Shown here: piece after piece, positions 1-7,683 of the stretch
Numbering within the stretch: the stretch's first letter is position 1
Layout: every line of letters begins with the position of its first letter
NCBI GenBank assembly: GCA_964486335.1
Contig: CAZAMB010000009.1
Span: forward strand, 138,406 to 202,405
Direction: 5' to 3'
Length of the DNA: 64,000 bases
Source: CAZAMB01 sp964486335
GTDB taxonomy: Bacteria > Planctomycetota > Phycisphaerae > UBA1845
The notes under the pieces: model-generated
What the model saw: the letters and a program-made list of their open reading frames with translations, nothing else
Told to the model about the DNA's origin: nothing
The model's database searches: none
Translations under genes and position numbers: made by a program

Positions 1-167
1 GTGAATGTGACTATGCCGGCGGCGCCTATGGATATGACAATCTATTCACTCACCCCAGCCAGATTGATGAGTATTACGAGGAAAAAACAGGACGAAAACT
101 CCCGGCCGCTGCCGTCATCGCCGCGCCAAAACGACGGTCGAAGATGGCTCGACAAAAAAGCGCATAA
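1..167 (+). CDS. C-terminal end of a truncated protein of unknown function
   Basis: Reading from base 3, an open frame of 54 codons runs in from outside the window and stops with TAA at 165-167. Its composition is protein-like: acidic and Tyr-rich ('YDNLFTHPSQIDEYYEEKTG'), then a basic end ('APKRRSKMARQKSA'). I do not recognise the family. The stop lies one base before the GTG proposed as start of the next gene, so the two are probably co-transcribed. The frame that starts at base 1 covers the same stretch but looks like an out-of-frame extension of the next gene. The 5' part is missing only because the window begins here. Confidence 0.55.
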   Translation, partial: ECDYAGGAYGYDNLFTHPSQIDEYYEEKTGRKLPAAAVIAAPKRRSKMARQKSA

Positions 168-168
168 C

Positions 169-930
169 GTGCCGAGCGGGAATTTTTGCGTGGTCGGTCT
201 GCTGGTGAGCTTGTCATGCGCGGCGGCGGCGGGGTGCGTTTCCGCTTCGCTGGCGACCGACTCGGGACCGCTCCCGCCGGGCGCCAAGTGGTCCGATGCC
301 GATCGGCAGGCTGTCCACGTCGGAGAGGAGGTCGCGTTTGATTTTGTTCTCTCAGACTCGCGTAACCAGCTGGTCTCCCCGACAGGGCTGGCCGACTACT
401 GCGCCACGATGGTGGGCGCGCAGAGGATCGAGGCCGAGCCGGATGCCTATGGCCATTTTGCGTTTCGTCATCGGTTCGATCACGTTCGAGACGGGGACGT
501 CATCGAAGTTCGATCCGAAGCCTTTCAGCAGTTCGGCAGCCGTGATTTCGTTCGGGTCGGGCAGCAATGGCTCGAAACCGACAGTCCGTACTCCGTCGCC
601 GACAAGAAGGTGGCTGGAGACTCGATTCGCCTGACCATCTACCAATCGCAGGTGAACATGCAAATGGCAAGACCGCCGGACGATCTTGATCCCGCCACCG
701 GAGTGTTGCGTTTTCGAAAAGCCGACGGATCGAGTTCCGCGGTCTATATCGATCGCCCCGGTAGACCGGGATTTGTCGTCGAAGGTCCAGACGAGAGCGG
801 CCTGTATCGTATTCGTTACTCGCCTTCGGCCGGTGAGTTGAACAAGTCCGAAACCACGGAAGCAGAGTGGACCGTTTACGATCTTTCCGGTCGACGTCAT
901 ACTGTGACTCAGACTTTGGAGACGCCCTAG
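169..930 (+). CDS. Putative lipoprotein of unknown function
   Basis: 253 residues from a GTG one base after the preceding stop. A hydrophobic segment ends in a lipobox-like 'AAAAGC' at about residues 18-23, so it is probably a membrane-anchored lipoprotein facing the periplasm. The n-region lacks Lys/Arg, which makes the exact start less certain; the frame stays open upstream to the window edge, but that stretch is better explained as the preceding gene in another frame. The mature part alternates polar and hydrophobic residues as expected for beta-sandwich domains ('GLYRIRYSP', 'AEWTVYDLSGR'). Family not recognised. The next gene follows 24 bases downstream on the same strand. Confidence 0.6.
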   Translation: MPSGNFCVVGLLVSLSCAAAAGCVSASLATDSGPLPPGAKWSDADRQAVHVGEEVAFDFVLSDSRNQLVSPTGLADYCATMVGAQRIEAEPDAYGHFAFRHRFDHVRDGDVIEVRSEAFQQFGSRDFVRVGQQWLETDSPYSVADKKVAGDSIRLTIYQSQVNMQMARPPDDLDPATGVLRFRKADGSSSAVYIDRPGRPGFVVEGPDESGLYRIRYSPSAGELNKSETTEAEWTVYDLSGRRHTVTQTLETP

Positions 931-954
931 GTTGTAGCGGTATTGGATTGCACG

Positions 955-1473
955 ATGGCACGACGCCACATTCATTATGAAGCCGCTTTCCAGGACTATC
1001 TTCGCGCGCAAGGTTGGCCCTATGTTGCTGTGGATGAGCATCGCAAGGCGATCTTCAACGGCGACAAGGTGAAATCGTTCGATTTTCTTGTCTACCCACC
1101 GGGCCGCCGACCTTGGCTGGTTGACATCAAGGGCCGCAAGTTTCCTTACGAAGTCAGCGGCAACTACCGCTATTGGGAAAACTGGGTGACGCGCGATGAC
1201 CTCGAAGGATTGAACCGCTGGGAAAGCGTTTTTGGCGCCGATTTCGAGACCATGTTTGTGTTTGCGTACCTGCTATGCGGCGGAATGGGCGCCGAATCGT
1301 TCCCAAGCGTTCACGCGTTTCGCGGCGAGTTGTACGCGTTCGTTGTCGTCTCCGCGACGGACTATTCCGCGTTGGCCCGGACGCGATCGCCAAGCTGGCA
1401 GACGCTGAGCGTGCCGCTTCGGCGGTTTCGGGAATTGGCGAATCCGGTTTGCGCGGCGGGTTCATTCGGTTGA
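955..1473 (+). CDS. HYExAFE family protein (possible nuclease-fold)
   Basis: 172 residues, starting at the ATG of 'MARRHIHYEAAFQDYLRAQG'; an in-frame ATG four codons earlier is possible. The N-terminal 'HYEAAFQDYL' is the signature of the HYExAFE family, known to me mainly from planctomycetes and without a proven function. Residues about 40-60 read 'KSFDFLVYPPG...WLVDIKGRKF', resembling the D...(D/E)xK metal-binding core of restriction-endonuclease-like folds (inference). An aromatic run 'YRYWENWV' follows. It sits between the lipoprotein and the small membrane-protein cassette on the same strand. No signal peptide, so cytoplasmic. Confidence 0.75.
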   Translation: MARRHIHYEAAFQDYLRAQGWPYVAVDEHRKAIFNGDKVKSFDFLVYPPGRRPWLVDIKGRKFPYEVSGNYRYWENWVTRDDLEGLNRWESVFGADFETMFVFAYLLCGGMGAESFPSVHAFRGELYAFVVVSATDYSALARTRSPSWQTLSVPLRRFRELANPVCAAGSFG

Positions 1474-1512
1474 ACAGGATCGACCATCGTAGCTTTCGTG
1501 AGGGTCATCGCA

Positions 1513-1743
1513 ATGAAGAAACAAATCGCAAAGGGTTTTTTGTGCGTGGGGCTTGGATCGCCTTGGGGGCTTGCGGCGGCTGTGTTCGCATTCGCCACGT
1601 CGACCACGTCCGCATTGGCGCAGGTTCCCGCCAGGCTTCCCGAACAGGACGGCGGCTACATGCAATGGGTCATTTTTGGCGGCCTGGCCGTCATTGTCTG
1701 CGCGACGGGGTTTCTTAGCTCGAAACGATCACACCTGAATTGA
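1513..1743 (+). CDS. Small membrane-anchored protein, first gene of a three-gene cassette
   Basis: 76 residues from the ATG of 'MKKQIAKGF', preceded by GAGGG at 1501-1505; upstream in-frame starts would put charged residues before a good signal sequence. A signal peptide ends near 'TSALAQVP'. A short loop ('PARLPEQDGGYMQ') is followed by a second hydrophobic helix ('WVIFGGLAVIVCATGFL') and a basic tail ('SSKRSHLN'), giving a short periplasmic N-terminus and cytoplasmic C-terminus. No known family. Two similarly sized membrane-anchored genes follow at once on the same strand, so they probably form one transcript. Confidence 0.6.
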   Translation: MKKQIAKGFLCVGLGSPWGLAAAVFAFATSTTSALAQVPARLPEQDGGYMQWVIFGGLAVIVCATGFLSSKRSHLN

Positions 1744-1802
1744 CGGCCCAAAAACAGGCGGCCATTCACTTGTTGCTTGTCAGAACTTGGTGGAGTCGGA
1801 AC

Positions 1803-2102
1803 ATGAAACGAAAACAAGCCGTAATCGCATTGCTGGCCGCACTCAACGTGGGCTTGCTTGCCATTCTGCTGTCGCTCGCGTCGCCAATGCCGGCCGCCTG
1901 GGCCCAGCCCGGACGCGGTGGCGGTGGGGGGTTCGTGTGCGCGACCGCCAAACCCTCCGGAAGAACCTATGAAGTACTTTTCATGATCGATCCGGCCGAG
2001 CGAAAGCTCCACGCGTTTTATCCGGGCTCGCCGCAGTCGCGGCAACTGGCCCACGCCGAACCGCGCGAATTGGACAAGGATTTTGGCAAGCAGAAGCCAT
2101 AA
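1803..2102 (+). CDS. Small membrane-anchored protein with one beta-blade-like motif (cassette gene 2)
   Basis: 99 residues from 'MKRKQAVIAL', with TGGAG at 1791-1795 as a likely ribosome site. The N-terminal hydrophobic segment ends 'PAAWAQPG' (cleavable signal or anchor), followed by a Gly-rich linker. The rest contains 'YEVLFMIDPAERKLHAFYPG', which aligns by eye with 'FVYVIDVPAMKMLAYRFDG' of the next gene: the same pattern of strand, ID, short turn, (K)LxAY/F, G. The two appear to be divergent paralogues carrying a single propeller-blade-like unit. Function unknown. Confidence 0.6.
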   Translation: MKRKQAVIALLAALNVGLLAILLSLASPMPAAWAQPGRGGGGGFVCATAKPSGRTYEVLFMIDPAERKLHAFYPGSPQSRQLAHAEPRELDKDFGKQKP

Positions 2103-2117
2103 AGAGAGGAGTCAGAC

Positions 2118-2453
2118 ATGGAATCTCGCAATTTCGCGATTGGTGTACTCTCGACGACGGCCGCCATCCTGCTGGTCGGCATCGTCGTCGTCATCACGCG
2201 GCCCAGCCCGGTGCTCGGGTCGGGCATGACGGTTTCCGGCGGCGACTACATCATGAGCGTGGGCGTCGGCGTTCAGCTCGACGAGGAATTCGTCTACGTG
2301 ATCGACGTGCCCGCGATGAAGATGCTGGCCTATCGCTTCGACGGCAATCGCGGGACGATTGACATGCTTCAAGGAGCGGACCTTTCCGCGATCCGTCAAC
2401 AGCCGCCCGGCCAGCCCGCCCAGCCACCGCCGCCAAGAGGCGGGCGCCCGTAA
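2118..2453 (+). CDS. Small membrane-anchored protein with one beta-blade-like motif (cassette gene 3)
   Basis: 111 residues beginning 15 bases after the preceding stop, with a GAGAGGAG-rich leader just upstream. One N-terminal transmembrane segment ('AAILLVGIVVVIT') is followed by 'GGDYIMSVGVGVQLDEEFVY' and 'VIDVPAMKMLAYRFDG', matching the single-blade motif of the gene before. It ends in a Pro/Gln-rich tail ('QQPPGQPAQPPPPRGGRP') suited to an extended or protein-binding role. Probably anchored in the inner membrane with the soluble part outside the cytoplasm. No known function. Confidence 0.65.
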   Translation: MESRNFAIGVLSTTAAILLVGIVVVITRPSPVLGSGMTVSGGDYIMSVGVGVQLDEEFVYVIDVPAMKMLAYRFDGNRGTIDMLQGADLSAIRQQPPGQPAQPPPPRGGRP

Positions 2454-2565
2454 CAGACTAGCCCGAACAATTTCGTCTGGAGCATGGCTAATGCAACATA
2501 ACATACATTATAGGACGTCGAAAGGGGCTCGGACGGTGATTCTCGCCGGTCGCTCAAAGGCAGTC

Positions 2566-3081
2566 CTAAACGTTTGTCCTTCCATGCCGAGCGGCGTCGT
2601 ATTGACGCAGGACCGACTGCACGAGGGCCGCGTTGCGGCGGATCAGGTCGAACTCCCGAAACCAGGCGTAGCCGTGGGCGATAACAACAAGCGCGGCAAA
2701 GGCATAATGAAATGTCACCCCACCGCCGCTTCGCCATGCGGACGCTCCTGATGCTGAAAGGACGACCGCCGGTAAGAACACCAGTGCGAGACAACCGGTG
2801 AAATTGCGTTTCAGGACGCGCACATGATCCATGGTGGCCGGATCGAGCCTTCCGAGGTGCACCGCCTGGCCGATCATTTTGCCGGTAACTGTCAGATACG
2901 TGAACGCCGCGACTTGAATGAAACAACTCAGCCCAAGTGTCGTCACGGCCAGCAGGATGTGCCGTTCCACCTGGACTTTCTCTGCCGCAAAACCGAATGC
3001 TCCGGTCGCCAGAAACAAAAGCAGATCAGCCGCGACGAGGCAAGCAAATATGCGAGGCATGAGCGTAAGCGCGACGGCCAA
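2566..3081 (-). CDS. Integral membrane protein, unknown function
   Basis: 171 residues with about four hydrophobic helices: residues 8-32, 43-66, 93-112 and 122-140. Between helices 2 and 3 is a polar stretch ('AVHLGRLDPATMDHVRVLKR'), and the C-terminus is basic and probably cytoplasmic. The layout resembles small four-helix membrane proteins, but no diagnostic motif is visible. The start may be the first Met or the Met seven residues later ('MPRIFACLV'). It lies 21 bases downstream of the TPR lipoprotein on the same strand, so the two are likely co-transcribed. Confidence 0.6.
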   Translation of the reverse strand: MAVALTLMPRIFACLVAADLLLFLATGAFGFAAEKVQVERHILLAVTTLGLSCFIQVAAFTYLTVTGKMIGQAVHLGRLDPATMDHVRVLKRNFTGCLALVFLPAVVLSASGASAWRSGGGVTFHYAFAALVVIAHGYAWFREFDLIRRNAALVQSVLRQYDAARHGRTNV

Positions 3082-3102
3082 ATCAAGCCAACGGCGACGG
3101 CA

Positions 3103-3966
3103 TCATCCGCCGGCGCGGGCCGTACGATTCTCTTTGGTCAGCTCATCAATACGGCGGATGGAGAAATCCACGTTGGTGCGACGCGCCAACTTGCTCGAGC
3201 ATGGTTGCTCCGGCGTTTCTTCCTGAAGAACCCGCCGATACAGTTCCAACGCCCGGTCGCGATCGTGCAATCGATAGTCGCTGATCACAGCCGCTTGAAA
3301 TCGGGGATCGTACGGAGTGTTCGGGTCCCACGTCCACGCTCGCTCATACCACTGCACGGCGATGGCCTCCATATCTGGAAGATACTCTCGGTGAATCTGG
3401 CCAAGCTGGAACGCGGCATCGTCGATCTTGTCGCTGGATGGGTGCATTTCGATCATCTGCCGAAAAACCTTGACGGCTTCCACCATCGGCCCCTGCCGAT
3501 AGAACCCCGGTATTCCGGCACCGCCCTTCTTCATCAAGTCCAGGGCCTTGTCGTACATGGCGTCGGCCTCGGCATTCGCTTCCGTCGCTCGAAGTGCCTC
3601 TGGAGGAACTTCGGCATCCATGATGTACCGAAACGTCTTGACGCGCTTCAGACCTTCCAACTCAAAATCAGCCCATGACTGCTTGCTGGCATAACCGCGA
3701 TCACGATAAAAATCACGCAGGCCTTGCAGGGAGTTCAGATAGGCCGTGCGATGAGCCACCATCGCCTCGACCAGATCAACCTCGGATTGCCGGCTGAACG
3801 AATCGTCTCGTTCGGTCGATTCCATCGACGGCGTCCGCTCGGCCACGGAAACGATCGGCCCCTTTGGAGAACGGGTCGAAGACCCGGAATCAACGTTGCA
3901 CGCGGTTGTCGCCGCGAGCAGACTGACAGCTGGTAGCACGATCGATAACCGAGTCACGGCGAGCAT
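3103..3966 (-). CDS. TPR-repeat lipoprotein
   Basis: 287 residues. The signal sequence with 'LAATTAC' near residue 23 suggests a lipoprotein, and Ser/Thr-rich residues follow as a linker. From about residue 150 the sequence carries tetratricopeptide-like helices: 'AVKVFRQMIEMHPSSDKI', 'DDAAFQLGQIHREY', 'AIAVQWYERAWTWDPNTP', 'DRALELYRRVLQEE'. Such proteins usually act as periplasmic scaffolds. The general plan recalls BamD-type lipoproteins, but repeat order and length do not allow that name. It heads a two-gene unit with the downstream membrane protein. Confidence 0.7.
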   Translation of the reverse strand: MLAVTRLSIVLPAVSLLAATTACNVDSGSSTRSPKGPIVSVAERTPSMESTERDDSFSRQSEVDLVEAMVAHRTAYLNSLQGLRDFYRDRGYASKQSWADFELEGLKRVKTFRYIMDAEVPPEALRATEANAEADAMYDKALDLMKKGGAGIPGFYRQGPMVEAVKVFRQMIEMHPSSDKIDDAAFQLGQIHREYLPDMEAIAVQWYERAWTWDPNTPYDPRFQAAVISDYRLHDRDRALELYRRVLQEETPEQPCSSKLARRTNVDFSIRRIDELTKENRTARAGG

Positions 3967-4076
3967 AAGCCCCTCCTTGGGATGAGGAACAAGTTTCGTT
4001 ATTCAATGCGTGGCGAGTCTAACCCCGCAGAGCCTTCGAGGTCAAGCATGTGTTGTTTCCGACTGTTCATCTCCCC

Positions 4077-4814
4077 CTACCACTGGGCCTCCTCAAAAGC
4101 CCCGATGCGCGGCGCCGCCCGGACCGGACGAGCCTTCAGAATGGCGGCGGCGAGCGACAAATCGGACTTGGTGGTGATTTTCAGATTGGTGGGATCACCC
4201 AACACGACGGCCACGGCGTGCCCGGCCAGTGCAACCACCTGGGCATCGTCGGTCGGCGTCCCCCGCTGCTCCTGAGTCAATCGTGCATACGCGCCTTTCA
4301 GCAATTCCTTGCGAAAAACCTGCGGAGTCTGGGCTTCGTACAGCCCTTCCCGATCGATTGTCTCCTCGACGATCCTCGTCGCTCCGACGCGCTTGATTGT
4401 CCCTACGAGCGGAACCGCCAGAATCGCGGCCCCGGATTTGACGGATTCCGCAAACACGGCATCGATGGCTTCAGGCGAAACGCACGGGCGGGCGGCATCA
4501 TGGACGCCGACATAGTCCGCTTCGTCCGCGACCTTTTCGAGCGCCGCAGCAACGGAGTCGCAGCGGTGCTCCCCCCCCACCACCAACTGAACCCCCATGA
4601 AGCCGAGGTTCGGTCCATAAGATGACTTGACCTGTTCAAGGTCTTCCGGAGCGACCACCAGAATCCTCTGGCAGACGTCCGTCCGGTTGATGAAGTGCTC
4701 AATGGTCCGCAGGAAGACCGGACGCCCGTCCAGTTTGGCAAAAGTTTTCTTCTCGGCGCCGCCAAATCGTTCTGCTTTCCCGGCTGCCGGAATGATTACG
4801 CAATACTTGGCCAC
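4077..4814 (-). CDS. ispD: 2-C-methyl-D-erythritol 4-phosphate cytidylyltransferase
   Basis: 245 residues, the normal length for IspD, which transfers CMP from CTP to methylerythritol phosphate in the non-mevalonate isoprenoid pathway (cytoplasmic). Visible signatures: the nucleotide-binding 'AAGKAERFGG' at 10-19, 'GGEHRCDSV' at 80-88, 'HDAARP' at 105-110, 'EAQTPQ' at 160-165 and 'GDPTNLKIT' at 206-214. It lies 55 bases downstream of the PIN-TRAM gene on the same strand, the yacL-ispD order seen in many bacteria. No ispF follows; the next gene on this strand is the TPR lipoprotein. Confidence 0.95.
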   Translation of the reverse strand: MAKYCVIIPAAGKAERFGGAEKKTFAKLDGRPVFLRTIEHFINRTDVCQRILVVAPEDLEQVKSSYGPNLGFMGVQLVVGGEHRCDSVAAALEKVADEADYVGVHDAARPCVSPEAIDAVFAESVKSGAAILAVPLVGTIKRVGATRIVEETIDREGLYEAQTPQVFRKELLKGAYARLTQEQRGTPTDDAQVVALAGHAVAVVLGDPTNLKITTKSDLSLAAAILKARPVRAAPRIGAFEEAQW

Positions 4815-4869
4815 GCCTCTCGTTCGCCTTTCGTCAATCGTCTAGGTGCTTGTCGCAAAGCGTCCAGTG

Positions 4870-6027
4870 TCAGGCACGGTCGTTGGGGCGAAAGCGGCGA
4901 CGATCCGTGGGCGCCACGCCTTCCATTCGCCCGAAGATCATACGCCCGGCCGACGTCTGCAACACGCTCGTCACCGTCAACTCCACCATTTCACCCATGC
5001 GTTCTCGCGCGCCCTCGGCAACCACCATTGTCCCGTCCTCGAGGTAGCCGATTCCCTGTCCGACTTCCTCGCCGGGTTTGACCACCTTGACCGACATCGT
5101 TTCGCCTGGAAGCACGACCGGCTTGAGCGCATTGGCGAGATCGTTGATGTTGATCACCGGGACGCCGCGGAGCTGGGCAATCTTGTTGAGGTTGTAATCG
5201 TTGGTCATGATTTTGCCGTTGAGCTGCACGCAGAGGTCCACAAGCATCTCGTCCACGCCCGCGTTGGCGGCGCTTCGCTCGGGAACGACGTCGAGCATAC
5301 GAATCTCGATGTGTTCGTTGCTCTGGAGCTTGTTGAGCATGTCCAGCCCGCGCCGCCCGCGAACGCGCTTGAGCTTGTCCCCGCTGTCGGCGATCGTCTG
5401 AAGTTCCTGCAACACAAACCGGGGAACGACCAACTCTGATGTGATGATCTTCGTGTTGGAAATGTCCGCGATCCGACCGTCGATGATCACCGACGTGTCG
5501 AGCACGAACGGCTTGGCGCCCTTCATTTCCTTGGCGAATTCGACATAGGGAATCACGAATCGAACGTCATCCTTGGTTTGCAGGATGAAGCTGACCGCCA
5601 GGTAGCAACAGATGACGCCCACGGCCAACTTGATGGTTGGGATGTAGGCGTCGGTTCGGCCGGGCGCGTTGCTCGTAGCCAACAGATCAATAATCAAGGC
5701 CAGCCCGTAAGCGATGACCATGCCCACGATCAAACCGAAAAAAAGCCCCGAAATCGCCGCTAGCGACTTGCGAGGGACGAAGATGTCCAGAGCAATCACC
5801 ACCAATGCCACACCGACGAAACCGATCAAGATCAGGTCGGGTGCGCCCGCCGTCGCCCCGCTGATGGCCCGCTTTTCTGCATCTGAGGCGAAACTCCAAC
5901 CGACCGCAGCCAGCGCCAATAGAAAGACCACCCGCAGGACAATCATGAAAAGTGTGCCGGACTTTAGCTCCGAATCCGAAGGCGGCGGTGAGGGTGTGGT
6001 AACTAGTGACATTGGTTTTTCTTCCAA
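4870..6027 (-). CDS. PIN/TRAM domain membrane protein (YacL-like)
   Basis: 385 residues. Four transmembrane segments lie at about 25-45, 65-83, 88-115 and 130-150. A PIN nuclease domain follows with 'VLDTSVIIDGR' at 175-185 (acidic D177), 'FVLQELQ' with E207, 'VDEMLVDL' at 257-264 and 'TNDYNLNKIA' from 274. The TRAM RNA-binding domain is at about 305-365. This is the classic YacL layout; a metal-dependent ribonuclease role is assumed for the family, not shown here. Its partner downstream is ispD. A second Met at residue 6 is an alternative start. Confidence 0.9.
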   Translation of the reverse strand: MEEKPMSLVTTPSPPPSDSELKSGTLFMIVLRVVFLLALAAVGWSFASDAEKRAISGATAGAPDLILIGFVGVALVVIALDIFVPRKSLAAISGLFFGLIVGMVIAYGLALIIDLLATSNAPGRTDAYIPTIKLAVGVICCYLAVSFILQTKDDVRFVIPYVEFAKEMKGAKPFVLDTSVIIDGRIADISNTKIITSELVVPRFVLQELQTIADSGDKLKRVRGRRGLDMLNKLQSNEHIEIRMLDVVPERSAANAGVDEMLVDLCVQLNGKIMTNDYNLNKIAQLRGVPVININDLANALKPVVLPGETMSVKVVKPGEEVGQGIGYLEDGTMVVAEGARERMGEMVELTVTSVLQTSAGRMIFGRMEGVAPTDRRRFRPNDRA

Positions 6028-6258
6028 AAAGGACGCTTATGAAAGTGCTCCAATGAATCAAACGTCCGGGATACTTTCAGGGACGGACGCGGCCGACAGA
6101 GTATACCGATTCAATGCCCGGCAATCCAATTGCGCTCGGTCGATTCGCCGCCGCGATGTCGATCGGCCTGCCCTACAGCTGATTTTGACCGTTATGCGAT
6201 CGACTACTACCCTGCAATCTCTCGAGTCGAGTTTGGACCTGAAAGCCATGGCGGGCCG

Positions 6259-7671
6259 GTGACACCGATCAATTCCAACCAACAATTACGCGCGACGTCA
6301 TCTACTTCGCGGGTTTCCGTGGACGTGACGGGAGGCGCGATACGCGCTGCGGTCTTCTGGCTCGCCATGCCGGTTCTCGCCGAACAACTGTTGAATTCCC
6401 TCGTGGGACTCGTGGACACTTATTTAGCGGGTCAGATCAGCGCAACGGCAACTTCAGCCGTCGGCGTGGCGGCTTATGTCAGTTGGCTGGTGTCGATGCT
6501 GGTTATGCTAGTCGCGACGGGCACCACGGCGCTCGTTTCACGATTTGAAGGCGCTGGAGATCACGCGGAAGCCAATCATTTCGGAAACCAGTCCTTGACC
6601 CTTGCCGCAATCGTCGGAGCGGGACTCGGATCGCTCGTGTATGCGGCGGCGCCGTCGCTGGCCGCCGCCTTCAACATGGCCGGCGAAGCCAAGGAAATCA
6701 CCATCAACTACCTGCGTATCGAGGCATTCGGGCACTTTCCGATGAGCGTTACGCTTGTTGCCTGCGCCGCGTTTCGCGGAATCGGACGCATGAGAGTCCC
6801 GATGTTCGTCTTCGCAGTGATCAACACAGTCAACGTGGTTGCGTCGGTTTCTCTTGTTCATGGGTACGGCCCCATGCCTCAACTTGGTGTCAACGGTATC
6901 GTCACTGGAACATTGACTGCCCGCGCGCTCGGCACGCTGATCATCTTGTTCGTGCTTGTATCCGGGCGGGCCGGACTGAAGCTCCGTCGCGCCGAACTGC
7001 CTATTACTCCAACCCGCGCAAGCCGCATTATCCGTATCGGACTACCCGCCGCCGCCGACGGAGCTGTCATGTGGTCGGGACATTTCTTCTTTCTGCTCAT
7101 CGTCGCTCGACTCGCGCCCAATCCGATGGGAGAAGCCTATTTGGCTGCCCACATCGTTGCCGTGCGGGTCGAGGCATTTACGTACCTGCCGGCCGTCGCA
7201 TGGGGCGCGGCCACGGCCACGATGATTGGGCAGGCTCTGGGCGCGGGAAATGCGCGTCGCGCGATTCGCGCTGGCCACGAAGGCGTACTCCAGTGCGGAT
7301 TGCTCTCGCTTGGTATCGCGGCGATCTTTGCCTTCGGAGCTTCCTTCATTTATCAACACATGAGCAGCGACCCTCTGGTCCGCTCCGCTGGTACGGAGCC
7401 CTTTCGAGTCCTCGCTTTGCTCCAGCCGTTGCTGGTCATTTCCATCGTTTACATCGCAAGTCTCCGCGGAGCCGGCGACACACGTTATCCGTTGCTCATC
7501 ACCATGATTGGGGCTTATTGCATTCGACTGCCGCTGGGCTATTACTTCGGCGTGGTCTTGGACGGCGGTTTGCTGGGCGCGTGGCTGGGCATGTTTGGCG
7601 ACATGACCTGGCGGGCAATCGGCGCTACGGCCCGATATCTGGGCGGACGATGGGTCCACACCCGCGTTTGA
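6259..7671 (+). CDS. MATE family efflux transporter
   Basis: 470 residues from a GTG; the reading frame is open back to 6130, but that stretch is not membrane-like and MATE proteins usually begin just before the first helix ('AAVFWLAMPVLAEQLLNSLV'). About twelve hydrophobic helices form two related halves, with MATE hallmarks such as 'GLVDTYLAGQIS' in the first half and 'ATATMIGQALGAGNARRA' in the second. It should export organic cations or drugs in exchange for Na+ or H+; the substrate cannot be read from sequence. It is divergent from the PIN-TRAM gene and ends 12 bases before a convergent gene. Confidence 0.88.
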   Translation: MTPINSNQQLRATSSTSRVSVDVTGGAIRAAVFWLAMPVLAEQLLNSLVGLVDTYLAGQISATATSAVGVAAYVSWLVSMLVMLVATGTTALVSRFEGAGDHAEANHFGNQSLTLAAIVGAGLGSLVYAAAPSLAAAFNMAGEAKEITINYLRIEAFGHFPMSVTLVACAAFRGIGRMRVPMFVFAVINTVNVVASVSLVHGYGPMPQLGVNGIVTGTLTARALGTLIILFVLVSGRAGLKLRRAELPITPTRASRIIRIGLPAAADGAVMWSGHFFFLLIVARLAPNPMGEAYLAAHIVAVRVEAFTYLPAVAWGAATATMIGQALGAGNARRAIRAGHEGVLQCGLLSLGIAAIFAFGASFIYQHMSSDPLVRSAGTEPFRVLALLQPLLVISIVYIASLRGAGDTRYPLLITMIGAYCIRLPLGYYFGVVLDGGLLGAWLGMFGDMTWRAIGATARYLGGRWVHTRV

Positions 7672-7683
7672 TGTCGATCGCAC

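Noticed and set aside
1..168. N-terminal extension of the lipoprotein from the GTG at base 1
   Set aside because: The other frame over the same bases reads as the end of an upstream gene and stops one base before a GTG placed in front of the signal sequence.
6130..6258. Longer N-terminus for the MATE transporter
   Set aside because: The extra 43 residues are not membrane-like and resemble no MATE protein; the GTG at 6259 is the nearer reasonable start.
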